Assembly: GCF_025574485.1 (NCBI RefSeq)
Contig: NZ_JAOBPO010000003.1
Coordinates: 411,867-475,866, forward strand
Reading direction: 5' to 3'
From: Kordiimonas aquimaris
Lineage (GTDB): Bacteria; Pseudomonadota; Alphaproteobacteria; Sphingomonadales; Kordiimonadaceae
Length of the DNA: 64,000 bases
In this document: positions 1-9,543 of the stretch, in pieces
Numbering within the stretch: position 1 is the stretch's first letter
Layout of the letters: each line of letters starts with the position of its first letter
The notes under the pieces: model-generated
What the model was told of the DNA's origin: nothing
Database searches by the model: none
Seen by the model: only the letters and a program-made list of their open reading frames with translations
Made by a program: the position numbers and the translations under genes

Positions 1-2
1 CT

Positions 3-725
3 GCCGCGCTCTCAAACCCTGATGCAGACCAGCTGGAGCGTATGATGAAACGCGGCCTGCCAATTACATTACACCTTGATATTCAAACCAAAGACCTTGG
101 CACAGTTGAAATGGCCAATGTCATTGGAGAAATTACAGGCACGACGCTACCGAACGAATATGTTGTGCTGGGTAGTCACCTCGATAGCTGGGACCTTGGC
201 ACAGGTGCCGTTGACGACGGCGCCGGCGTTGCAATAACCATGGCAACAGCTGACTTGATTAAACGTATAGCACCACGTCCAAAACGTACTATCCGTGTTG
301 TTCTTTTCTCAGCCGAAGAAATTGGTCTAGTCGGTGCACGCCAATATGCCGAACGCCATGCAGCTAACATTGAAGAATTTGCTATCGGTGCAGAATCAGA
401 CTTTGGCGCAGGCCCCATATGGGCACTCGCATCAAGAGTTAACCCTGATGCGACGTTCGTTGTTGATAAAATGGCCCAGTTAATGGGTGCTATCGGCGTT
501 GTCCGTGCTGATCGCATTGCTGGCGGCGGCCCTGATGTTGGACAACTTGCTCGCGTTGGCATGCCTGTTATGGATTTGTTGCAAAATGGAGATGATTATT
601 TCGATCTGCATCACACAGCTGACGACACATTTGACAAAATCATTCCAGAGAACATGAGACAGAACATGGCTGCATGGGCCGTGTTTACATACGTCGCGGC
701 TGACTGGCCCGGCAGTTTCAAATAA
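3..725 (+). CDS. M28 family zinc aminopeptidase/carboxypeptidase, C-terminal part
   Basis: The reading frame is open to the left edge, so the start lies outside the window; about 240 C-terminal residues are visible. They carry the metal-ligand pattern of peptidase family M28: a His-x-Asp in SHLDSWDLGTGAVDDGAG, with the second Asp in VDDGAG, a Glu pair in FSAEEIG, an Asp in ESDFG, and a His in DLHHTADD near the end. Members hydrolyse N- or C-terminal residues from peptides with two zinc ions and are usually exported; the signal peptide cannot be seen here. A hairpin terminator follows 25 bases after the stop. The exact specificity is unknown, but family membership is well supported. Confidence 0.9.
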   Translation, partial: AALSNPDADQLERMMKRGLPITLHLDIQTKDLGTVEMANVIGEITGTTLPNEYVVLGSHLDSWDLGTGAVDDGAGVAITMATADLIKRIAPRPKRTIRVVLFSAEEIGLVGARQYAERHAANIEEFAIGAESDFGAGPIWALASRVNPDATFVVDKMAQLMGAIGVVRADRIAGGGPDVGQLARVGMPVMDLLQNGDDYFDLHHTADDTFDKIIPENMRQNMAAWAVFTYVAADWPGSFK

Positions 726-750
726 AATAGATGATTTGAACTGAAACAAC

Positions 751-778
751 AAAAGGCGCTCTGGTGAGCGCCTTTTTT
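751..778. terminator. Bidirectional intrinsic terminator
   Basis: A 10-bp stem (751-760 with 767-776, core GGCGCT/AGCGCC) with a 6-base loop is followed by a T run on the plus strand. On the minus strand it is also followed by a short T-rich stretch. It lies between two convergent genes (M28 peptidase and TPR protein), so it probably serves both. Confidence 0.8.
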
Positions 779-800
779 GCATAGTATTAATAGATAAGTT

Positions 801-1295
801 CTAACTTACGTTTTCAGCAACTTTAGCAGCACTATCCGCTTCAGCTTTTTCCGCACGGTATGCTTCAATCGCTGTTTTCACCATATCAAGTGACTGACAC
901 CCTGTTTCGCACAAGCTTGCCAACTTTGACCTATTTGCTTCTGCGCGGCCAACCATATCGCGTTTCAAAAATGCAACCGCCTGAGCCTCAAGAGCTACCA
1001 TCGCGTTTGGGTCTACGGCCAGCGCTTGACGATAATACTTTAACCCACGACCAATACGTCCTTGCGCTTCGTGCGTTTTGCCTAGCCCTACCAGCGCATG
1101 CAGGTTTGCCGGGTTAGCAACTAGCGCACGTTCGTACAAGACTTGCGCTTCTTCAGGTTTCTCGGCCCTTAGTGCCACTGTTGCTTCACCAACAAGTTGA
1201 CGCGACGCATCTTTGTACTTGTCATTAACCTGCGCAAGCGCAGTACTTGACAAGATACCCACAACTGCCGCGGTCATTATTAACTTTGAAATCAT
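801..1295 (-). CDS. Exported TPR-repeat protein
   Basis: A protein of 164 residues starting at ATG 1295. I chose this start because an AGAGG sequence lies just upstream and a clean signal peptide follows (MISKLIMTAAVVGILSSTALAQ, cleavage after ALA). The frame runs further upstream, but that part reads into the neighbouring DoxX gene. Two tetratricopeptide-like helix pairs are visible in the middle (with EEAQVLYERALVANP and RGLKYYRQALAVDP), then a Cys pair and an Ala/Glu-rich tail. TPRs bind other proteins; the likely place is the periplasm. It may be co-transcribed with doxX 49 bases upstream. No precise function can be assigned. Confidence 0.75.
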   Translation of the reverse strand: MISKLIMTAAVVGILSSTALAQVNDKYKDASRQLVGEATVALRAEKPEEAQVLYERALVANPANLHALVGLGKTHEAQGRIGRGLKYYRQALAVDPNAMVALEAQAVAFLKRDMVGRAEANRSKLASLCETGCQSLDMVKTAIEAYRAEKAEADSAAKVAENVS

Positions 1296-1344
1296 ACCCG
1301 AAACCTCTTTTCTCACTATTGTCGCCATCATAATCAGCAAATAT

Positions 1345-1782
1345 TTAATTGTCTGTATCTTTTCCTGCATCAAATTTTTGCTCAGGAAGATGGTGTAACC
1401 CAACAAGCACCAAGCTCGAAATCAACAAAATGCTATATTCCATACCATTGCGCCCAAGACCGACAACAAACCACCCTTCACGTGCATGAACCAGAATAAT
1501 ACCCATGGTATAAATCACGGCGAACAAACCGGAGAGATAAGGTACAAAACGGCCTAGTAAAAATACAGTAGCGCCGACAATCTCAAACAGCGTAATAGCC
1601 CAAGCAATCAGCTGCCCAAAAGGAAAACCCTGAGCATCAAGAAACACGCCAAAAGGTGCTACTCCTCCAGCGAGAAGGCGCGCCCATCCATGGGCCATGA
1701 GAAAAGCACCCAACAAACAGCGGAACGCAATGATACTGTTAGAGGGTTTGCCTTGAGCAATACCGATGTTGAGAAAATCCAC
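1345..1782 (-). CDS. DoxX family inner-membrane protein
   Basis: A hydrophobic protein of 145 residues with four predicted membrane spans, typical in length and pattern for the DoxX family. The first span carries FRCLLGAFLMAHGWARL, followed by a Gly-rich loop and a span starting FEIVGATVFLLGRF. Family members are small membrane proteins linked to redox or sulfur chemistry and stress, but their biochemical activity is not well defined. It sits downstream of rsmB with a gap of about 40 bases and ahead of the TPR gene, all on the minus strand. Confidence 0.8.
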   Translation of the reverse strand: MDFLNIGIAQGKPSNSIIAFRCLLGAFLMAHGWARLLAGGVAPFGVFLDAQGFPFGQLIAWAITLFEIVGATVFLLGRFVPYLSGLFAVIYTMGIILVHAREGWFVVGLGRNGMEYSILLISSLVLVGLHHLPEQKFDAGKDTDN

Positions 1783-1822
1783 TTTAAGCCTTTAATATTT
1801 CAAAACCTGAAATACAAATACG

Positions 1823-3145
1823 CTAAATTTTTTCAAGGATTGCAACAAAGAAACCGTCCGTTTGGTGCATATGCGGGGCGAGTTGAAGAAAACGGGGGTC
1901 TGATGACAGCGTTTCAGGCACAGGTGCCTCTAATGTATCTGTCCATATATCAGCATATGGTTTTACTTGCCATTTACCGTTTTGAGTATCCATGAAAGCA
2001 TTAACCACAGCCTCATTTTCAGCTTCAAGAATGGAACACGTCATATACACTATACGACCATGCTTTTTCACCATTCTGGCACCTTCAACCAGCAGGTCAT
2101 GTTGAACAGCGGCAAACTCAGCAATTTTTTCCGACGATAAGCGCCAACGTTGATCTGGGTTCCTTCGCCACGTACCAGTTCCGGAACACGGCGCGTCTAC
2201 AACAACGCGGTCCATATTGCCGCCTAACTTTGACAAAGCATCATCTCGTACCTGCCCGTTAACCGGCAAAGCTTGAGCATTAACAATTTTACAGAGTGAA
2301 CGTGCTGCACGTTTTTCAAGCTCACGTAAACGTTTGCCCGAGATATCAAATGCCTGAATTTTACCTTTATTCTCCATCAGAGCAGCCATAAGCAAACTTT
2401 TGCCGCCAGCGCCAGCGCACAAATCCGCAACACTCATGCCGGGTTGTGCATCAACGAGGTAACAAGCTAGCTGCGCCGCTTCATCCTGCACTTCGATTAA
2501 GCCGTTACGATATAGTGGAGAATCTTGAATATTATTCTTTATATATGAACGAAATCCAATTGGAGAATATTTATGTTTTACAATATCTTCTACTATTTCT
2601 TTAATGTCATCAATGACATCATGAGAAATAGTAATTGGATTACTGCGAACATCAAATGGCGCATTAATATTTAATGCTGAAACAGCCTCAGCAAAACTAT
2701 CAGCAAAGCGTGCATTAAAGCTTTCTTCCAGCCATTCCGGAAGTTCAAGCCTTACCAATTCCGGCATGGCATCATTTGATAACGTGGAGAGCTCACCATT
2801 AACCGCAGCTTCTTCCGCGGGTGATAACTCATCTGGAACATGGTCACCTTCAGCGCCAAACGCACTGATACTTTCAGGTTCCGTTTCAGCAAGGTAACTT
2901 ATTACGAGTGAGCGCCCACTAACCGGCAAGCCAACTACATCCAGCCGCCACAGCTGCTTGGCACGGCTACGCACAACCCCGTAAACCATGCCAGAGATTG
3001 CGCGCCTGTCTTTAGAGCCGATATAGCGGCGTTTGCGACAATAACCGGAGAAAACCGCATCAGCAGGAAGTCCCTGCTTAGCAATACCTTCTTCAATGGC
3101 GTCGATAATTTCAATTGCGGCTTCAATGCGCGCTGCTGGCCGCAT
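1823..3145 (-). CDS. rsmB: 16S rRNA m5C methyltransferase, RsmB/NOP family
   Basis: A protein of 440 residues. The N-terminal third is the helical NusB-like/RNA-binding part (KDRRAISGMVYGVVR). The C-terminal half is the Rossmann SAM-dependent domain with motif I DLCAGAGGKSLLMA, motif IV VDAPCSGTGTWRRNPD and motif VI YMTCSILEAENE. The two cysteines in PCSG and TCS are the general and catalytic nucleophiles of m5C methyltransferases. The start is 11 bases after the guaB stop, so the two are probably co-transcribed, an arrangement known in other alphaproteobacteria. RsmB modifies C967 of 16S rRNA in E. coli; the exact target here is inferred. Confidence 0.88.
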   Translation of the reverse strand: MRPAARIEAAIEIIDAIEEGIAKQGLPADAVFSGYCRKRRYIGSKDRRAISGMVYGVVRSRAKQLWRLDVVGLPVSGRSLVISYLAETEPESISAFGAEGDHVPDELSPAEEAAVNGELSTLSNDAMPELVRLELPEWLEESFNARFADSFAEAVSALNINAPFDVRSNPITISHDVIDDIKEIVEDIVKHKYSPIGFRSYIKNNIQDSPLYRNGLIEVQDEAAQLACYLVDAQPGMSVADLCAGAGGKSLLMAALMENKGKIQAFDISGKRLRELEKRAARSLCKIVNAQALPVNGQVRDDALSKLGGNMDRVVVDAPCSGTGTWRRNPDQRWRLSSEKIAEFAAVQHDLLVEGARMVKKHGRIVYMTCSILEAENEAVVNAFMDTQNGKWQVKPYADIWTDTLEAPVPETLSSDPRFLQLAPHMHQTDGFFVAILEKI

Positions 3146-3156
3146 GTGTTTTCTTC

Positions 3157-4797
<1,641 letters not shown>

Positions 4798-4842
4798 CTA
4801 AAACAAATGTGATGTATGTTCGTAAAAACAGGCAGTGCAGCG

Positions 4843-5538
4843 CTACGTACCTTTAAAGCCTTGTGCCAGAACAAACCACTCTTTTGAATCTGCTCTACTA
4901 GCCGGCGGTTTAGCGTGCTTTACTGTTTTAAAGTGCTTTTGCATGCGCTCCATCAAAACACCGTCACTGCCACCTTGAAGTACTTTCGCAACAAAAGTTC
5001 CACCAGGAGCAAGAACCTTGATGGCGAAGTCCAACGCGGCCTCACATAGTGCCATTGTGCGAATTTGGTCTGTCTGACGGTGTCCTGTCGCCGAATTTGC
5101 CATATCAGACAGCACAATATCCGCTGGCCCATCAAGCGCCGCCATCAGGCGTTCTTCAGCATTTTCATCAAGGAAATCCATTACCCACAAATCAACACCA
5201 TCAACATGCTCAACTTCTTGCAGGTCAATACCAATAATCTGCGATTCTTCCGGCATTACACGTGCCAGCACTTGCAACCAGCCACCAGGCGCGCAGCCAA
5301 GATCAACAGCCCGTTTAACGCCTTTCAAAAACTGATAGCGATCGTTTAACTCAACCAGCTTAAATGCAGCACGCGAACGGTAACCAAGCCGGTTAGCTTC
5401 AGCAACGTAAGGATCATTCAATTGACGCTGTAACCAACGTGTTGATGATGGCTTGCGACCTCTAGCCGTTTTGACACGCACCTTTGCGCCGCGTGCGCGA
5501 CTCTTGGTCTGAGACTGCCTATTCCAACCTTTAGCCAT
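4843..5538 (-). CDS. rlmE: 23S rRNA (uridine-2'-O-)-methyltransferase, RrmJ/FtsJ
   Basis: A protein of 231 residues; RlmE methylates the 2'-OH of U2552 in the 50S A loop. The K-D-K-E catalytic set is visible: Lys in RAAFKLVELND, Asp in VLSDMANS, Lys in FVAKVLQG and Glu in SKEWFVLA. The SAM motif is VDLGCAPGGWLQVL. The N-terminus has a strongly basic extension of about 30 residues, common in alphaproteobacterial versions. Its start overlaps the end of the upstream ppx/gppA gene by 8 bases, so the two are translationally coupled. Confidence 0.95.
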   Translation of the reverse strand: MAKGWNRQSQTKSRARGAKVRVKTARGRKPSSTRWLQRQLNDPYVAEANRLGYRSRAAFKLVELNDRYQFLKGVKRAVDLGCAPGGWLQVLARVMPEESQIIGIDLQEVEHVDGVDLWVMDFLDENAEERLMAALDGPADIVLSDMANSATGHRQTDQIRTMALCEAALDFAIKVLAPGGTFVAKVLQGGSDGVLMERMQKHFKTVKHAKPPASRADSKEWFVLAQGFKGT

Positions 5539-6958
5539 GATATTCCCTGTTTACTTTATTGGCAGCCTTAGCATTCTCCATGCCAGACTTATGCATTTTC
5601 TTTTTAGTCCGAACATGCTCGACAGGCTGATCAAGCTGCATCAGGCCGCGAAGAATTCCTTCCCGAATACCCCGGTCAGCCACTCTCAGGCTTGGCACTT
5701 GCCACATACCCAGGATAGCCTCTAGAATCGCACAACCAGCCACAACCAAATCTGCTCGTTCAGCACCAATACACGGTTCCGCTGCCCGTTCTTCAGGGGT
5801 CATTTCAGCAACGCGCCGCGACAAAGCCTTAATATCTTTGGCTTTCATCCATGCCCCGTCAACTTTGTCACGGATATAACGCGGCAATTCCAAATGCAGA
5901 CTGGCCAATGTCGTTACCGTTCCAGACGTCCCTAAAAATTGTGTATGCCGCCCCTTAAGTACTGTATCCAAACTATGTGCAGCATTAAAAGCACGGAGAT
6001 GGACCTCAACACTTTCAACCATTTCTTTATATTCTTTATTTTTCAGCTGCTTACCAGGTGTTGTGAATGCTTCAGTTAAGTTTACCACACCCCATGGAAC
6101 AGAAACCCATCCCTTTATTTCAACCTGTTTTCCCGGTCGCACCTTTACCCATATCAGCTCTGTGCTACCACCACCTATATCAAAGACAAGTGCATTACGC
6201 TTATCACCAGCAATGAGTGACTGACAGCCCAGCACAGCTAAACGCGCTTCTTCACCTGCAGATATGACATCAAGATTAATACCCGTTTCTCGCTTAACGC
6301 GCGCGACAAATTCCTCAGAGTTATCCGCAATCCGGCAGGCCTCGGTCGCAACATGTCGCATGCATGTAACACCGCGCCGTGCCAGCTTTTCAGAACAAAC
6401 CTTCAACGCTTCAATGGTCCGGTCCATTGCCTCATCAGACAAACGGTTATCTTTGCCAACCCCCTCACCTAGTCGTACAATTCTTGAGAATGCATCGATA
6501 ACACGAAAGCCGTGCTTGGTGGGTTTAGCTATAAGCAACCTGCAATTATTGGTGCCAAGGTCTATTGCACTATATATGCCGCCTAAGGCCGCTTCATGTT
6601 TTCTGCGTGATTTAGGATACGGCTTACTATGCGCCACCTCAGCACTGCTGGCATGCGGTTTTCTTTTGCCCGCGTTGTCATTACGTGCATTATCACTCGC
6701 TGAAAGCCCAGCGTGTTCATCTTTTGAATTAGCTTGAATATCGCCGGTAATATCACGGTTCTTCTTAAACCGTTTCCTACCACCTCGGCGAGTTCGGCGT
6801 TTGCCATTACTCTTTTTGTTGTCGGCCCGGCCATCTTTTGCATTGTCATTCCCGGTCACAGAATGCTTTTTAGCTTCCGTGTCTTGAGACAAGCTAACCT
6901 CATTGGGTTGGCGCTGCCGAACTTCAGCGCTTTTTTCAGCACTCACGTTCGTTGGCAT
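5531..6958 (-). CDS. Ppx/GppA family phosphatase with basic N-terminal extension
   Basis: A protein of 475 residues from ATG 6958, preceded by AAGAGA; a GTG start 27 bases upstream is possible but lacks a ribosome site. Residues 1 to about 125 are low-complexity and rich in Lys, Arg, Asn and Asp. The ASKHA-fold Ppx/GppA domain begins at YSAIDLGTNNCRLL (phosphate 1 motif) and continues with AGEEARL and VFDIGGGSTELIW (phosphate 2). Members cleave polyphosphate or pppGpp, and sequence alone does not decide which. The long basic tail could bind polyphosphate or RNA, which would fit the coupling with rlmE; this is inference. Confidence 0.88.
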   Translation of the reverse strand: MPTNVSAEKSAEVRQRQPNEVSLSQDTEAKKHSVTGNDNAKDGRADNKKSNGKRRTRRGGRKRFKKNRDITGDIQANSKDEHAGLSASDNARNDNAGKRKPHASSAEVAHSKPYPKSRRKHEAALGGIYSAIDLGTNNCRLLIAKPTKHGFRVIDAFSRIVRLGEGVGKDNRLSDEAMDRTIEALKVCSEKLARRGVTCMRHVATEACRIADNSEEFVARVKRETGINLDVISAGEEARLAVLGCQSLIAGDKRNALVFDIGGGSTELIWVKVRPGKQVEIKGWVSVPWGVVNLTEAFTTPGKQLKNKEYKEMVESVEVHLRAFNAAHSLDTVLKGRHTQFLGTSGTVTTLASLHLELPRYIRDKVDGAWMKAKDIKALSRRVAEMTPEERAAEPCIGAERADLVVAGCAILEAILGMWQVPSLRVADRGIREGILRGLMQLDQPVEHVRTKKKMHKSGMENAKAANKVNREYHG

Positions 6959-7092
6959 ATTATTCTCTTTTCTATTCACAGGCACCTAGCCTGCTCACTT
7001 GTCATGACCTTATCACTCATCATTACATGAAGGCAATAACAAGCGCGCTCGCACTAGAACAAACAAAGAAAAACACAAGCATATAGCCAGAT

Positions 7093-7107
7093 GTTCTATT
7101 TTTGTTC
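7093..7107. promoter_or_regulatory. LexA (SOS) box 1, perfect GTTC-N7-GTTC
   Basis: GTTC at 7093-7096 and again at 7104-7107, with 7 bases between, matches the alphaproteobacterial LexA consensus at all eight fixed positions. It abuts the -35 element TTGACT (7108-7113). Bound LexA would block RNA polymerase at the promoter of the small gene at 7172. A weaker copy with one mismatch (GAAC-N7-GAAA) lies at 7057-7071. Confidence 0.85.
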
Positions 7108-7135
7108 TTGACTACACTCGATGAAACAATATAAG
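7108..7135 (+). promoter_or_regulatory. Sigma-70 type promoter between two LexA boxes
   Basis: TTGACT at 7108-7113, a 16-base spacer, and TATAAG at 7130-7135 form a good housekeeping promoter reading right. Transcription would start near 7142, giving a leader of about 30 bases before the ATG at 7172. LexA box 1 touches the -35 and box 2 overlaps the last base of the -10 and the start site. Confidence 0.75.
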
Positions 7136-7149
7136 AACATTACAGGAAC
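7135..7149. promoter_or_regulatory. LexA (SOS) box 2, perfect GAAC-N7-GAAC
   Basis: GAAC at 7135-7138 and again at 7146-7149, 7 bases apart. This is the reverse-strand form of the same LexA consensus, again with no mismatch. It covers the end of the -10 element and the predicted transcription start. Two perfect boxes 42 bases apart around one promoter point to tight SOS control. Confidence 0.85.
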
Positions 7150-7171
7150 AAACTAGACGAAAGCATAAACA

Positions 7172-7348
7172 ATGACGCTATCACACATTATGATTCTTGC
7201 CGTATTTTTTGGTTTTGGCGTGATGGGCATGATTGCCATACAGGAAGCTATTAGCAAATGCTGGGCGTCTACCCGTGGCCTGCTGAACCCAACCGCCCCT
7301 GCTCCAACCTTAGGTGCAACCAACGCTGCAACATTAAAAGGCATTTAA
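7172..7348 (+). CDS. Small SOS-controlled single-span membrane protein (58 aa), unknown family
   Basis: A reading frame of 58 residues from ATG 7172 to TAA 7348; an in-frame TAA six bases upstream excludes a longer form. Residues 6-24 (IMILAVFFGFGVMGMIAIQ) are one membrane span. Lys29 and Arg35 follow, then a Pro/Ala/Thr-rich tail, which suggests the tail faces the cytoplasm. The ribosome site is weak (GAAAG about 9 bases upstream). It stands alone behind a promoter bracketed by two perfect LexA boxes. Caulobacter SidA is a known precedent of a tiny SOS-induced membrane division inhibitor; a TisB-like toxin is another model. No sequence similarity to either is claimed. The alternative minus-strand frame over the same bases lacks such signals. 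Confidence 0.65.
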   Translation: MTLSHIMILAVFFGFGVMGMIAIQEAISKCWASTRGLLNPTAPAPTLGATNAATLKGI

Positions 7349-7442
7349 TTTAATTGCTCGTTTGACGGTTTGTGGTTTTCCGATCATTGAATCTAGGTCA
7401 ATGACAAAAGAGCCAACAGGACATTCGCTTCTATAATGAATT

Positions 7443-7609
7443 TAAATAAAATAAAGGCGCGGTGTACGATCAATAAAGATTAACACCGCGCCTAATCCGA
7501 GCGAAACCCCCAAGGCACAGCTCGGTACAACTTGTGGGGAGCGCATATACTGCGCTCAAAACCGGTGTCACCTCCCCAAGTTAACCAGCGCAACCCTTTC
7601 AAGTTGAGA
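7443..7609 (-). ncRNA. Predicted stand-alone structured RNA (~165 nt), family unknown
   Basis: On the minus strand a promoter (7616-7644) is followed by several strong helices and an intrinsic terminator, with no credible reading frame. Helices: 7574-7582 with 7529-7538 (AACTTGGGG with CCCC, bulged A, CAAGTT), enclosing a 7-bp hairpin 7551-7557/7539-7545 (the two compete for one base); 7520-7525 with 7497-7502 (CCGAGC/GCTCGG); and the terminator stem of 11 bp, 7483-7493 with 7455-7465, followed by a T-rich run. The size would suit 6S RNA, but I could not match its consensus. The conserved cores of SRP RNA, RNase P RNA and tmRNA are absent. Confidence 0.6.
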
Positions 7610-7615
7610 AAGCAC

Positions 7616-7644
7616 ATCGAACTGGATTCAAGGGGCGCTGTCAA
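7616..7644 (-). promoter_or_regulatory. Promoter of the structured RNA
   Basis: On the minus strand a perfect -35 TTGACA (7644-7639), a 17-base spacer and a -10 like TTCGAT (7621-7616). The -10 matches TATAAT at only three positions, but the -35 and spacing are ideal. The predicted start is near 7609. Confidence 0.55.
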
Positions 7645-7745
7645 GCTTCGTTCATAAAATTTTCACAATTGCCCATTTGCAAGCTGCAAACTGTGACTTT
7701 TTTGCTGCGGCGAACCACAAGTTGTGATGCATTTAACTACCACTC

Positions 7746-8567
7746 TTACTCAATAGGTTCGCCCTGATACTCTGCTACGCGGCAATATTGATCAGCATTT
7801 GTACGCTTGATACGTGTACATAATGCATCCGCTTCCTGTTCATTGATCAACGGCCCGGCAACCAAGCGCATAAAAGAACCGATACCTTCCTGGCTTTGTA
7901 CATAGATCAACGGCGTAAGCCCTTGCAGATCATTTGTGAAATTACGCGCAAGACCCGTCCAGCCTGAGCTAACCTGATCCTTGCTTCTATAAGACGCTAA
8001 ATGTACACCGTAAAAAGATTGTTCGTTGCGCTGCACATCTACCGTATTGCTCACAGGTGTTCCGTTTTCACCTTCATTTGCATCTGCTGCCGTTTCAGCA
8101 ACGCCTGTCGGTGCGGTTATACCTTTTTCAAAACTAGACTGCGGCGAAGCAGCATCAACCATTTCAACAGAGAACACTCTATTTTCCAATTTTTTAAGCT
8201 GATCGCGCAGTACAGTTACGTCGCTACGAACACGGTTAACTGACGCTTCAACCTGAGGGTCTTTCTCGATAGTCCCAAGTTTTGCGTTGAGTGTTTTAAT
8301 TTCAGTTTCTTGAGTTCTTATATGTTGAACCAGCTCAACATAAAGCCGTTCCAGAGCATTAAAGCGATCTTTTAATTCGCGGTGATCTTCCGATACGTAC
8401 CCGACGTTTTGTTCTAATGCTTCCTGGCGTGCCTCAACAAGAACCTCTTGACCTTGCCATAGATCCTGACTGGCACATGCAGGTAGGGCTAATAGCAATG
8501 CGCCTAGAACGGCACTTTTCAACACTGATTGCTGTTTTAAGTAGGTTACTTTTACCGGCTGCTTCAT
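7746..8567 (-). CDS. SPOR-domain lipoprotein with coiled coil
   Basis: A protein of 273 residues from ATG 8567, with AAAGG upstream (a GTG four codons earlier is possible). The signal sequence ends in a lipobox (LALPACAS), so it is probably a lipoprotein. Residues of about 45-135 form a heptad-rich coiled coil, followed by a flexible linker. The last 85 residues look like a SPOR domain (SFYGVHLASYRSKDQV, then FMRLVAGPLINEQEA). SPOR domains bind denuded peptidoglycan glycans at division septa, so a role in envelope or septum biology is likely. It is transcribed alone, leftward, toward the structured RNA. Confidence 0.8.
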   Translation of the reverse strand: MKQPVKVTYLKQQSVLKSAVLGALLLALPACASQDLWQGQEVLVEARQEALEQNVGYVSEDHRELKDRFNALERLYVELVQHIRTQETEIKTLNAKLGTIEKDPQVEASVNRVRSDVTVLRDQLKKLENRVFSVEMVDAASPQSSFEKGITAPTGVAETAADANEGENGTPVSNTVDVQRNEQSFYGVHLASYRSKDQVSSGWTGLARNFTNDLQGLTPLIYVQSQEGIGSFMRLVAGPLINEQEADALCTRIKRTNADQYCRVAEYQGEPIE

Positions 8568-8760
8568 ATCGAACACCTTTCAAAACACTAAGCTACTGAT
8601 AAACAAACGTTTGCAGCAGCTCTCAAATGAGCATTATTTTTCTAGTGATTTTAAAAGCAATTTGGATGCCAGTTATAAAAATTGGCCACCTGAACAGTAA
8701 CTGAAGCAACGACAGACCTTGTAATAAATAGGAGTTCCTCGAGAACAGCGAGATACAGTT

Positions 8761-9534
8761 TTATTTGTTTTTCACGCCTTTTACCGCAAGTCTTTTACGG
8801 AATGCCCACATATTCACTGGCAAAAATGCAATATACAACGCTGAAATAAGAGCAAGAACAGCCCAGGTACGAACAAAAAGGCCGGCCAGTACAATACCGA
8901 TAACCAGCATTACAGGTACAAATGCAGTGCGCGGCACACGTAGCGCCTTTAACGAAATGGTAGGAATTGTTGAAACAATCAATAACGCAATAACAATGGT
9001 ATATATACTTACCCAAAGGCTATGAGAACGCATTAACCCATCGTTTAACGCCAAATCAATCATCATAGGAGTTAGCAACAATGCAGCACCCATCGGGGCG
9101 GGCACGCCGGTCAAAAATCCGAGGCGTTTTCTTGGCTCATCCTGGTCTTCTAGCCGCGCATTAAACCGCGCCAGCCTTAACGCCATTGCCGTCGCATATA
9201 TAAGCGCCACAGCCCAGCCAAAACGGTCCAAGCTTTGTAAAGACCATAGATAAACAACAACCGCAGGCGCAACGCCAAATGAAACCACGTCGGACAAGCT
9301 ATCAAGCTCTGCGCCAAACTTGCTCGTGCTTTTCAGCAAACGTGCAACGGTACCATCTAATCCGTCTAATATTCCAGCAACGGCGATGGCTGTTGCTGCT
9401 AATTCCCACTTCTCGGCAAAGGCAAACCGCATCGAAGTTACACCTGCCATAAAGGCGCATAAAGTCACAACATTTGGTAAGATTGTGCGAATAGAAATTG
9501 CACGAATACTCGTTGTTTTCTTTTTGTCACCCAT
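8761..9534 (-). CDS. pssA: CDP-diacylglycerol-serine O-phosphatidyltransferase
   Basis: A protein of 257 residues that makes phosphatidylserine from CDP-diacylglycerol and serine. The CDP-alcohol phosphatidyltransferase signature is present around residue 60 (DGLDGTVARLL, then FGAELDSLSDVVSFG), with both Asp pairs. About seven or eight membrane spans follow. It starts 9 bases after the end of psd, so psd-pssA form one leftward operon for phosphatidylethanolamine synthesis. The length is normal for the alphaproteobacterial form. Confidence 0.94.
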   Translation of the reverse strand: MGDKKKTTSIRAISIRTILPNVVTLCAFMAGVTSMRFAFAEKWELAATAIAVAGILDGLDGTVARLLKSTSKFGAELDSLSDVVSFGVAPAVVVYLWSLQSLDRFGWAVALIYATAMALRLARFNARLEDQDEPRKRLGFLTGVPAPMGAALLLTPMMIDLALNDGLMRSHSLWVSIYTIVIALLIVSTIPTISLKALRVPRTAFVPVMLVIGIVLAGLFVRTWAVLALISALYIAFLPVNMWAFRKRLAVKGVKNK

Positions 9535-9543
9535 GACGTAACT

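Noticed and set aside
7153-7344. 63-residue minus-strand frame over the SOS gene
   Set aside because: It lies antisense to the 58-residue frame, has no ribosome site and no plausible protein features; the promoter and LexA boxes point to the plus strand.
7384-7404. Hairpin TCATTGA-N7-TCAATGA after the SOS gene as its terminator
   Set aside because: AT-rich 7-bp stem without T run; too weak to call.
7443-7644. SRP RNA, RNase P RNA or tmRNA at this locus
   Set aside because: The conserved core sequences of these three RNAs are not present, and the transcript is too short for RNase P RNA or tmRNA.
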